Origin: Ostrinia nubilalis
Taxonomy: Eukaryota > Arthropoda > Insecta > Lepidoptera > Crambidae
NCBI RefSeq assembly: GCF_963855985.1
Contig: NC_087109.1
Span: forward strand, 3,988,001 to 4,052,000
Length of the DNA stretch: 64,000 bases
Reading direction: 5' to 3'
Positions 56,929 through 64,000 of this stretch are shown here, one piece after another (position 1 is the stretch's first letter; each line of letters starts with the position of its first letter). The notes below the pieces were generated by a model that had not been told where the DNA came from, ran no database searches, and was given only the letters and a program-made list of their open reading frames with translations. The position numbers were made by a program, and so were the translations under genes.

Positions 56929-58281
56929 ATGTGGATCTCACTAGCCTTTGCGCTGGTATTGACGATCGGGACATCATCAGCTCAAGACGCAAACTGCGAC
57001 TTTGTTCAGAATGTAAGTTCTCTTGTCTCTTATTAATAGTCCACTTCTATTACTGCGAAATGCTTCGGATCTGAAAGATCACCAAAGAATCTCTGATCTC
57101 GTGGAGAATGACTTGGCATATTTATGGTTCGCCAATTTATGAAATACTAACTAAATAATTCGCACGCCTTTTCTAATATGTATAGCTTACCCTAGCAAAA
57201 ACCCTAACAACAGCAATGGGGGAAGTCGAAACTTAACTTCGAACTCCTCCTATGTTCTTCTGATTAATTTCATTGCGGGTCCAATGACAGTTAACTTTAC
57301 CCCGGGATAAACTTGACCTTCACTGGATGGGTTTATTGGCGGTCAAGCTGTAGATCCTGGCTACACAGGAGCTGCAGCGGTGGGAACGATAGGTGGGAAT
57401 AGTTCCGAAGCAAAAACGTAGGTTCGATCCCTGCACATTTCAGTGAACGCCGCGTTTGTCTTACTAGATGATGAGTGTGACAATAATAACCGTTTCAATG
57501 TAAATTCTTAAATTTTCCAGGTGCAAGCAGGCCTGACCTACTATGTGTACAGTCCAAACTACCCCCAAAACTACAGACCAGGAGTGCAGTGCCGCTGGGT
57601 CGGCATTTGTCCTTCTGGCTACAACTGCCGGCTAGACTGCACTGATGTCTCTTTGCCACAGGTCAGATAAAATTTTTGAATTTAAACATAAGAAAACGGA
57701 AGAAAATTACATGCTAAGAAGCATTTACTTCAGGATTTCTTTATGTTTTGTTCTTATTCCTAGCCTTATTTCATCAGCTACTTCAGACAAATTAGTCCGC
57801 TTTCTGATCACTGCTGACAACTCCTCTAAAGAACTACAAGTTTGTGTAAAAAAATACGATATAGGTAGTTACCTAATTGTTACTCTATTGCTGAGTGACT
57901 GTACCGTCTGTTAGGAATTTTTCCTGTTTAGCCCAAATATTAATAACTGGCAGAGAATGGCTAATGTCATTCGTTCGCCTTATGTACCAACTATCTATAT
58001 GGTATGAAAGAATAAGGAATAGGGCCTGTGCGTTTTTTTTAATGCGCCAACTGCAACGGCGTGAGTTTTAGATGTGCTTTTTTCCTACAACAGGAAGGGA
58101 CTTATAACTTCCAATTCACATTCTCCACGAGTAACAACGACTTTAAAATTACAGACAAGTGGCTGCTCTCTCGACCGTCTGCTGATATCCAAGTCCGGTG
58201 ACCCTCAGTTGACGTCAGCAGACTACTACTGCGGCAAAGGAACCGTCACCGCCGTGTCTACTGGCCAGAGGATCAGCGTGG
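56929..58281 (+). CDS. N-terminal part of a secreted CUB-domain protein, likely a CUB-trypsin serine protease
   Basis: Exons 56929-57012, 57521-57661 and 58155-58281 join in frame with GT-AG borders. Residues 1-18 are a signal peptide (MWISLAFALVLTIGTSS, then AQDANC). Next is a CUB-like domain: CDFVQNVQAGLTYYVYSPNY, PGVQCRWVGICPSGYNCRLD and the third-exon block DRLLISKSGDP with YYCGKGTVTAVSTGQR. The order and the Cys spacing resemble insect extracellular serine proteases with an N-terminal CUB followed by a trypsin domain. The trypsin domain is not reached; the gene must continue past the window or be broken by the Polinton-like insertion in the next intron. An alternative acceptor at 58095 would add a frame that stops at 58198, so I prefer 58155. 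Confidence 0.65.
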
Positions 58282-58299
58282 GTAAGTTCTTTGGTACTC

Positions 58300-58418
58300 T
58301 ACTGGGTTGCTCACCATCTTACTTTCACTTTGACAAACGTCAAAAATCTGTCAAACTCCTTACAAAAAGCACCGGTTACCTAGTAGTTACCGTGAAAGTT
58401 AGGTGGTGCAACTCAGCC
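58300..58418. mobile_element. MITE related to 18331-18442
   Basis: Right end 'aggtggtgcaactcagcc' matches that family well; the left end 'tgggttgctcaccatctta' is diverged. It begins 18 bp after the exon 3 donor. Confidence 0.7.
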
Positions 58419-58429
58419 TAAGAAACAGA

Positions 58430-58645
58430 CATTAGCTCGTAGAGTTGATGGCCGTTGGGGCAGAAAAGCTCTTGAGTAGCAACCACGGACCGAAAGACGT
58501 AGTGTGGGCAGCCACCCATTAGGTGGACCGAAGTTCTGGTGAAGGTCGTAGGACGTACTTGGATGCGGGCAGCGCAAGACCGTGACTATTGGGAATCCTT
58601 GAAGAAGACTTTGTCCAGCAGTGGACATTTGGCTGAAATGAACTC
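58430..58645 (+). mobile_element. RTE-like 3' end, worn
   Basis: 'gctcgtagagttgatggccg', 'aggtggaccgaagttctggt' and 'gactttgtccagcagtggac'; several indels break the frame. Confidence 0.75.
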
Positions 58646-58764
58646 GGAGGAACACCCAAGTTTCGAATATTGCCATTCCTATCACAAAGCGAGATGCCAG
58701 CATTAGCGACGGTGACACATTCCCGAAACTACGTAGACTGCGTTTTGGAGTAGACCTGGTAGTA

Positions 58765-58862
58765 GGTATGTATTGGGCATTCTAATTCACTTTTTTCTTC
58801 ACCATTCGCTCTCTTCGATCGCTCATTCGAAAAAAGTGAATTAGTCATGCCCAATACATACC
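58765..58862. mobile_element. Short hairpin MITE 'ggtatgtattgggcat'
   Basis: Arms of about 34 bp pair around a 30-bp loop, just upstream of the Polinton-like block. Confidence 0.85.
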
Positions 58863-59050
58863 AAACGATTGTAATAATCAGAAAACATATCCATGATTGC
58901 TTGAACTACAATGCATGGATTCTGCGCACCTTATTATACTTACCAGAGCTAATGAACTTCTTTAAACTGAACTATTTAAATGTTTTAACGCGATGAATAT
59001 TGTCATTATAATTAAGCTATTGCAGCACAGCGGACCTTTTAATTAGATAA

Positions 59051-59737
59051 ATGAAGTTCCTGAAGCAAAAAGACTCGTTAAAATTAGAATGTGTTGGTCC
59101 TGTGTCATCAACTGTACCAAAACGTCATGGTAAACTATTACCTAACACTATACGCAGCCTTGTTTGTGGTCCATCCAATTGCGGAAAGACAAATTTAGTT
59201 ATTAGCTTACTGTTACATCAGGATGGTCCGCGTTTTCGTAACCTTTACGTGTATTCTAAATCTTTGTATCAACCTAAATACATATTTTTAGAACACGTGT
59301 TAAATAGGGTTGCAGGCATATCTTATTACAAATATAATCATAACAGTGAAATATTGAGCCCGCATGAAGCTTTGCCTGACTCAATTATTATATTCGATGA
59401 CGTTGCTTGTGAAAACCAAAATAACATCAGGGACTATTTTGCAATGGGTCGCCATAAAAATATTGATTGTTTTTATATTAATCAAACTTACACTAAAATA
59501 CCCAAACAACTTGTGAGGGACAATTCCAATTTGATAATATTATTTAAGCAAGACGATATAAATTTGAAACATGTTTATGAAGAACATGTAGGATCTGATA
59601 TGACATGGACTCAGTTCCGCGAAATGTGCTCTACTGTTTGGAGAAAACCTTACAGTTATGTCGTAATCAACAAAGACTGTGAACGAAATAAGGGATATTA
59701 TAGAATGGCATTCGATACGTTCATAGTAGTCGACTAA
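59051..59737 (+). CDS. Virion packaging ATPase (FtsK/HerA, A32-like)
   Basis: 228 residues, ATG start. Walker A GPSNCGKT at residues 40-47 and a Walker B strand SIIIFDD at about 111-117 identify a P-loop NTPase. The later segment with INQTYTKIPKQLVRDN has the sensor-like polar residues of the A32/Polinton group. Family role: ATP-driven packaging of DNA into capsids. Length is usual for Polinton ATPases (about 220-260). It is the first gene of the block; the next gene follows after 89 bp. Confidence 0.85.
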   Translation: MKFLKQKDSLKLECVGPVSSTVPKRHGKLLPNTIRSLVCGPSNCGKTNLVISLLLHQDGPRFRNLYVYSKSLYQPKYIFLEHVLNRVAGISYYKYNHNSEILSPHEALPDSIIIFDDVACENQNNIRDYFAMGRHKNIDCFYINQTYTKIPKQLVRDNSNLIILFKQDDINLKHVYEEHVGSDMTWTQFREMCSTVWRKPYSYVVINKDCERNKGYYRMAFDTFIVVD

Positions 59738-59826
59738 CAATGGTGGTGTAACATTCATAAATAGATGTTATATTGGTAATTAATCAGTTTCATTTGTGAT
59801 TTCATGCTGAGTGGAAACTTATTAAT

Positions 59827-60825
59827 ATGAACAGAAATTTAAAGGAACAAATTGTTAAATCAGCAAAAGCTGTAAAAAGGAAAGTTAAGATGATAAAAAA
59901 TGCTAAAAGTGCTAATGACGTTGCTTTGGAAACGATGTTTAAGCCTATTGTTGATCCACTTAATCGATTGGCAAACAAACCTTGTGAAAAACAGAAAATA
60001 AACGAAGACGAAACTGAGCAATATCATTCTATAAAAAGAGCTAAGTACAGTGAAAGCGAGTCATCGAACTCCCAAAGCGAAGATTATGAAGAATCTGTAG
60101 ATGAAGAAGAAAACTCGACAGATGACGTTTTTCGAACATCTGACAAAACCCTCACGACATCGCCACCTGAAGAGCATAACGTGAGCGAGAATTCATTTAA
60201 GTCCCTTCAGTCTTCTCCATCAAGTGTTGGAAACGCATCATTATCATGGTCCACGTCATCTGATGTGATGAAAGACGTCCCTTATGGCGTTAGAAATGAA
60301 CGAGGGAAACTTATGCTTGGAAAATCACGTGTTTACGATGATGGTCGAACACTAAAAATCGGAAATCGAGTCATGGAAAACACTCAAGGTCTAAAGGAAT
60401 TATTGTATAAAAAGATTCCAAATCTAGATATTGTTTCAAAGGATGATTTGGAAAACTATAAACTTTTACTTATAGACACTAATGCACATAGGCGAAATTG
60501 GGATGCATCCAAACCAGTCAATAGTAATAAGGGATTTAAATATACGAATGTAATAAAACCATTATTTAAATTTGCACGAAACGTAACTAGTAGCATGGAA
60601 AGCGTTTCACAGGGGCGAGGTATTGATATTTTAAAAAAAGTAAAATCTGATACCGATTTGGTTTATTGGGACGATCCAAACGAATTAGTCGAACGATTAA
60701 AATTACTACTCGCATCAAGAGAAGCTGGCAACACTGGAGTAGATAATGAAATTTATGCAATAATCGAGGAACTGTCCGAAGCTGGTATAATAAATGTGAA
60801 ATATAAACATCATCAATCAGCTTAA
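59827..60825 (+). CDS. Polinton-associated protein of unknown function (DUF8207-type)
   Basis: 332 residues. The N-terminal third is basic, then a Ser/Glu/Asp-rich linker (residues about 70-135). The C-terminal half has PYGVRNERGKLMLGKSRVYD, then NAHRRNWDASKPVNSNKGFK and VYWDDPNELVERLKLLLASR with NEIYAIIEELSEAGII. I recall this combination from many arthropod genome-integrated Polinton genes (a DUF8207-like family), but no biochemical function is known to me. A structural or assembly role is a guess from context. Confidence 0.7.
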   Translation: MNRNLKEQIVKSAKAVKRKVKMIKNAKSANDVALETMFKPIVDPLNRLANKPCEKQKINEDETEQYHSIKRAKYSESESSNSQSEDYEESVDEEENSTDDVFRTSDKTLTTSPPEEHNVSENSFKSLQSSPSSVGNASLSWSTSSDVMKDVPYGVRNERGKLMLGKSRVYDDGRTLKIGNRVMENTQGLKELLYKKIPNLDIVSKDDLENYKLLLIDTNAHRRNWDASKPVNSNKGFKYTNVIKPLFKFARNVTSSMESVSQGRGIDILKKVKSDTDLVYWDDPNELVERLKLLLASREAGNTGVDNEIYAIIEELSEAGIINVKYKHHQSA

Positions 60826-60866
60826 TACAACAGTCTTAATTGAGCAAAGAAAGCAGAAAGGTTGCA

Positions 60867-61214
60867 ATGAACATTGATAAATTTGGTCATCACGTACATA
60901 AACGTTTACGACTATCTGAATTTATTGACACGCTCGCTGAAACATTAGTTAAATCAGATACAGGTGACTTCGATTTGAAATCTTCGCGATTAAAGGGATT
61001 ACAAACTCCTGAAAATGATGATGAAGCTGTGAATAAGGAATATGTCGATAGATGCATTAAAGAACTTAAAAATGAAATGAAAAAAATTCAAAGTAATTTA
61101 AAAATTTACTTAAACAATTTAGAAAAATTAACTTCTAGTAATTTAAGTACATTGTATTACACAAAAAACGAAATCGATCGCATGATTGAAGCAAAAACAA
61201 GTAAAAATGAGTAA
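60867..61214 (+). CDS. Small coiled-coil protein with a fibre-like repeat motif
   Basis: Starting at ATG 60867 it gives 115 residues (NIDKFGHHVHKRLRLSEFID onward). LKGLQTP-NDDEAVNKEYVD resembles the 'G-x-P-x-x-D-x-D-A-x-x-K-x-Y-V-D' motif seen at the foot of phage and viral fibre or tail proteins. It is followed by a predicted coiled coil. The start is chosen as the first ATG; an in-frame TTG at 60840 would add nine residues. The stop overlaps the integrase ATG by 8 nt (ATGAGTAA). Function is inferred only. Confidence 0.55.
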   Translation: MNIDKFGHHVHKRLRLSEFIDTLAETLVKSDTGDFDLKSSRLKGLQTPENDDEAVNKEYVDRCIKELKNEMKKIQSNLKIYLNNLEKLTSSNLSTLYYTKNEIDRMIEAKTSKNE

Positions 61215-62139
61215 ACTAGACATAGTTAACGAGCTTCACAAAGCAGCGAGACGAAATTTTTTTCGTAGGTATACAATTATAAAAGGAATAGATGATTTAT
61301 GGCAAGCAGATCTTATGGATTTTAAAAAGTTTTCTCAATTCAATAAGGGATATAAATATATTCTTATTGTAATAGATGCTCTATCCAAGTATGTATGGAT
61401 TAGTCCTCTTAAATCGAAAACAAAAAAATGTGTTTCGACTGCAATGCAAAATATTTTATTGGATTCCACACGAAAGCCAAAAAATTTGCAAACTGACTTA
61501 GGAACAGAGTTTTATAATGATATATTTAAACAATTAATGAAAAAATATAAAATAAACCACTATTCCACATACTCTGTAAAAAAAGCATCTATAGTAGAAC
61601 GTGTAATAAGAACGATAAAATCTCATATTTACAAACTGTTTAGTTTACATGGACGTTATATATGGCTAGGAAACAATATAAACTCTGTAGTGAAAGAGTA
61701 TAACAATACTGTGCATAGAATAACGAAATTTAAGCCTGTCGATGTTAATACCTCTAATCATATCTTAGTTAGATCAAACATAATTAAAACCCAAAAACAG
61801 AAAAAAAATCTTAGATCAAAATTAAAAGTTGGTGATTTTGTTCGCATAAGTAAATATAAAGGAGAATTTTATAAAGGTTATACCCCTAACTGGTCAACGG
61901 AAATTTTTCGTGTAGTAAAAGTTAATCAAACAAATCCTGAAACATATACAATTGAAGATAAACACAGGCAAATAATTTTAGGCACGTTTTACGAATACGA
62001 ATTACAAAGAACTAAGTATCCCGATCATTATCTGATTGAAAAAGTTATTAAAAGAAAGGGAAGTAAACTTTTTGTAAAATGGTTAGGTTTAAGTAATAAA
62101 GAAAACAGTTGGGTTGATAAGAGTGAATTAGTACAGTAA
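61207..62139 (+). CDS. Polinton integrase (DDE, rve) with C-terminal chromodomain
   Basis: 310 residues from ATG 61207. Catalytic acidic residues are visible: Asp35 (WQADLMDF), Asp97 (LQTDLGTEF) and Glu131 (ASIVERVIRT), with the Asp-Glu spacing of 33 residues between. The central region matches retroviral-type integrases (KYILIVIDALSKYVW). The end (about 275-308, YLIEKVIKRKGSKLFVKWLG ... NSWV) is a chromodomain, which in Polintons and chromoviruses is thought to aid targeting to modified histones. All three catalytic positions are kept, so the enzyme may be functional. Upstream an in-frame TTG would add seven residues; ATG is preferred. Confidence 0.9.
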   Translation: MSKLDIVNELHKAARRNFFRRYTIIKGIDDLWQADLMDFKKFSQFNKGYKYILIVIDALSKYVWISPLKSKTKKCVSTAMQNILLDSTRKPKNLQTDLGTEFYNDIFKQLMKKYKINHYSTYSVKKASIVERVIRTIKSHIYKLFSLHGRYIWLGNNINSVVKEYNNTVHRITKFKPVDVNTSNHILVRSNIIKTQKQKKNLRSKLKVGDFVRISKYKGEFYKGYTPNWSTEIFRVVKVNQTNPETYTIEDKHRQIILGTFYEYELQRTKYPDHYLIEKVIKRKGSKLFVKWLGLSNKENSWVDKSELVQ

Positions 62140-62194
62140 ATGTGTATATATATATTAAGCAAACTTATTTTTCGCATTCACTTTAAATTTATCG

Positions 62195-62923
62195 ATGAAG
62201 GAAGGCAGTGGTATTATTAATAAGTTAATAGACAATTTACCTTTTGAGTTACATTTACCTGGATATCAATTTTGTGGCCCCGGAACAAGACTTCAGAAAA
62301 GGTTGCAGAAAGGTGATCGTGGTATAAACAAATTGGATAACGCGTGTATGTACCACGACATTGCTTATTCAAACAGTGATTTAAACAATCGACACAAAGC
62401 CGACTTAGAACTTTTAAATATGGCGAAAAAGAGACTAAATTCAAAAGATGCTGGAAAAGGAGAAAAAATCGCATCATGGATAGTAAAAAATGCTATGAAA
62501 GCAAAACTGAAGGCTGGTGCTGGTGTCAAATCGTTTATGTCGGGTGTGAAAAAAATACGATCTCAATTAAAAAAATTGAAATCTATAGACAATCAATCAG
62601 CCATTAAATATGCCTATGCGGCAGCAAAGAAAGTATTCACAAATAAAAAAGGAATACGTTTACCACGCCGTATTGCTATTCCAAAATGTGGAGGGCTTTT
62701 ACCACTTATCCCTATTTTTGCGGGATTGTCGGCTTTGGGTTCTCTGGCTGGAGGAGCTGCAGGTATAGCAAAAGCTGTTAATGATTCGAAAGCCGCTCAA
62801 AAAAATCTTCAGGAAGCGGAACGACACAACAGGATGATGGAAGCAGTGGCACTAGGAAAAGGCCTTTACATCAAACCTCATAAGAAGGGAGCCGGTTTAT
62901 ATTTGAACCCTTCAAAAAACTGA
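62195..62923 (+). CDS. Minor virion protein with parvovirus-like phospholipase A2 domain
   Basis: 242 residues. Residues about 22-58 carry the PLA2 signature: calcium loop YQFCGPGT (24-31) and catalytic dyad in NACMYHDIAY (His54, Asp55). This domain resembles the VP1-unique PLA2 of parvoviruses and the domain described in adintoviruses, used to breach endosomal membranes. Then follow a basic middle, a hydrophobic Gly/Ala segment (about 165-190, LIPIFAGLSALGSLAGGAAG) and a Lys/Gly tail. All dyad residues are present. The stop TGA at 62921 follows a slippery A-AAA-AAC (62914-62920), and the -1 frame leads into the protease. Confidence 0.85.
   Translation: MKEGSGIINKLIDNLPFELHLPGYQFCGPGTRLQKRLQKGDRGINKLDNACMYHDIAYSNSDLNNRHKADLELLNMAKKRLNSKDAGKGEKIASWIVKNAMKAKLKAGAGVKSFMSGVKKIRSQLKKLKSIDNQSAIKYAYAAAKKVFTNKKGIRLPRRIAIPKCGGLLPLIPIFAGLSALGSLAGGAAGIAKAVNDSKAAQKNLQEAERHNRMMEAVALGKGLYIKPHKKGAGLYLNPSKN
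62914..62920 (+). promoter_or_regulatory. Canonical -1 ribosomal frameshift heptamer A-AAA-AAC
   Basis: In the phospholipase frame the codons read TCA AAA AAC TGA, so the heptamer is in the exact X-XXY-YYZ register. A -1 slip enters the frame of the protease at 62920. I do not see an obvious strong stem-loop just downstream, but pseudoknots cannot be judged by eye. Confidence 0.6.
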
Positions 62924-63297
62924 GAAAGAGGCTACCCAGACGTGCACTCACCAATCTAGATATTTTAGAACACGCTAACGATATTCCATTCTTTCGAGGT
63001 GTTTTTATGAGAGACAAATTACCATCAAAACCTAGAAAAATTGAGTGTGGAATACTAAATTTGGATAGTTCCAAAAACCCTGGAACCCATTGGGTAGCCT
63101 ACGTCAAGCAGAATAATTACGCTGAATATTATGATAGTTTTGGTAATTTAAAGCCACCATTAGAATTAATGAAATATTTAGATAACTTACCTGTCAACTA
63201 TAACTATTTACAACATCAAACTTTTGGCACTACAAACTGTGGTCACCTTTGTCTGAAATTTTTAAAAAGTTATTGGAAAAATCATTTAAATATGTAA
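62920..63297 (+). CDS. Adenain-like cysteine protease (virion maturation protease)
   Basis: Counting from the first in-frame ATG (63007), the C48/adenain-type triad is visible: His28 (GTHWVAY), Asp43 (YYDSFG), Gln71 (oxyanion) and Cys78 (TNCGHLC). Family members cut virion precursor proteins. The open frame starts right after a TAA at 62881-62883, and recognisable family text begins near 62938 (ALTNLDILEHA ... FFRGVF), well before the first ATG. Thus 63007 would give a protein lacking its N-terminal part (96 residues only). Entry by -1 frameshift from the preceding gene, or a non-AUG start, would supply it. Confidence 0.7.
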   Translation: MRKRLPRRALTNLDILEHANDIPFFRGVFMRDKLPSKPRKIECGILNLDSSKNPGTHWVAYVKQNNYAEYYDSFGNLKPPLELMKYLDNLPVNYNYLQHQTFGTTNCGHLCLKFLKSYWKNHLNM

Positions 63298-63325
63298 TAA
63301 AGTAAATAAAATTGTCAGTATAAAC

Positions 63326-63487
63326 ATGTCTTTCACTGTGTCTATCACTGGGAGAGGAGCGTCTTTAATAACAGATTACTCACCACCCTTAGAATTACGC
63401 GGAGATTATGAATGTGGACTTTTGTATTTTTCTACTTTTAATTCGATACCTAATATCGATGAAAGAAATAATAAGTTTTATTATTAG
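63326..63487 (+). pseudogene. Start of a capsid-like virion gene, truncated
   Basis: ATG 63326 opens 53 codons (start MSFTVSITGRGASL, then PPLELRGDYECGLLYFSTFN), a text I associate with a virion, probably capsid, protein family of insect Polinton-like elements. The frame stops at 63487 where the sequence changes to unrelated repeat DNA, so most of the gene is missing here. Identity of the product is tentative. Confidence 0.5.
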
Positions 63488-64000
63488 TCCAGTCAATAAA
63501 GCATTATAGATGGAAAACTGTAGAACACAATTTCTGACTTCAGGACTTTATTAAGACTAGTTAGGAGGTGAACATAGCAAAAGTCCCCGCCCTTAGCCCT
63601 TGAGCCGGCGGGGAGAGGGGGGTTTAAAGGTGCCACTTTTCGGTTTTTCGCTTAATCCTCGGAAACTATGCGTCCTAGTGACCTGACTACTTTGAACCAA
63701 AAAAAGCATATTCAATTTGCTACAGGTGAGATAGACAAGTTTTTCTATAAATTGTATAGTTTTCGCGGCATCTGCTCTAGAAGGTCTGTAATATTGGAAA
63801 TTTAATTTTTGTCTTACATGTTCCCATCAGGAGAAAATCGACTAAATCAACATTGAGCAATCATTCTAGACATGCGGGAGCATGTTAAGCCTAGTTCCTG
63901 CGAGGGGACTACACCGTGCGTATATTCAGACGAATCACTTTGAGCCACTTTTGACTCCTCATCACTCAAAAACTACTGTGCATTAACACTTCAAATTTGG
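63488..64000. repeat. Unclassified interspersed repeat cutting the capsid-like gene
   Basis: Sequence with a GC-rich 'gagccggcggggagaggggg' stretch and the words 'ggaaactatgcgtcctagtg' and 'gacctgactactttgaacca' has no coding frame. Its abrupt start next to a truncated gene suggests an insertion or deletion junction. I do not know the family. Confidence 0.4.

Larger units (their letters stand above)
59051..63487 (+). mobile_element. Polinton/Maverick (adintovirus-like) gene block, incomplete
   Basis: Seven same-strand genes, tightly spaced, combine hallmark functions: packaging ATPase, retroviral-type integrase, adenain-like protease, a parvovirus-like phospholipase A2 domain and the start of a capsid-like gene. 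No family-B DNA polymerase is in the window, the capsid gene is cut at 63487, and I could not find terminal inverted repeats. The six complete genes have no internal stops, suggesting a fairly recent integration. It lies in the presumed third intron of the CUB gene. Confidence 0.85.

Noticed and set aside
58095..58200. Alternative acceptor at 58095 giving a longer third exon in the CUB gene
   Set aside because: It leads to an early stop near 58198, while the acceptor at 58154/58155 keeps the frame and gives CUB-like text with a conserved Cys.

Overview
The window looks like nuclear DNA of a moth or butterfly (Lepidoptera). Genes have GT-AG introns, and the space between exons is packed with mobile elements typical of lepidopteran genomes: RTE-like and jockey-like retrotransposon tails, tRNA-derived SINEs, Helitron-like ends with a 'cgggcgaagccgcggg' type motif, and many hairpin MITEs. 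Exon models here come from reading frames, splice sites and remembered family sequences; no database search was possible.

Layout. 1-2.4 kb: no gene, one short tandem repeat. 2.4-9.7 kb: a PIF/Harbinger DNA transposon bounded by TAA duplications. It carries a MADF accessory gene (+) and a split DDE transposase (-), and contains a TAAT-flanked 1.4 kb element, a 264-bp MITE and an LTR retrotransposon remnant. 9.7-20.9 kb: gene-poor and repeat-rich, with one orphan exon-like segment (11971-12189). 20918-21020 (-): a first coding exon of the spectraplakin short stop (MACF1/DST orthologue); the rest lies to the left, outside the window. 23485-45352 (+): the complete 13-exon orthologue of the centriole/cilium protein CEP89, with a perfect RFX X-box upstream. 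Its introns hold nested DNA transposons and four separate tandem arrays, each made of 5'-truncated copies of the exon just upstream. One exon is a single base short for its frame. 45.4-56.9 kb: repeats only. 56929-58281 (+): the first three coding exons of a secreted CUB-domain (serine-protease type) protein. 59051-63487 (+): a compact Polinton/Maverick (adintovirus-like) gene block of packaging ATPase, DUF8207-type protein, small fibre-like protein, DDE integrase with chromodomain, phospholipase A2 virion protein, adenain-like protease and a cut-off capsid-like gene. 63488-64000: a repeat that breaks that last gene.

How parts work together. The shot exon and Cep89 diverge from a shared 2.5 kb interval holding the X-box, which fits a ciliary role for Cep89. 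In the Polinton-like block all genes point the same way with 28-90 bp gaps or short overlaps. The phospholipase frame ends in A-AAA-AAC followed at once by TGA, a canonical -1 frameshift heptamer, and the -1 frame is exactly the protease frame, whose conserved N-terminal part has no ATG. A phospholipase-protease fusion made by programmed frameshifting is the most surprising mechanistic hypothesis in the window; the Cep89 exon-seeded arrays are the most surprising genomic structure.
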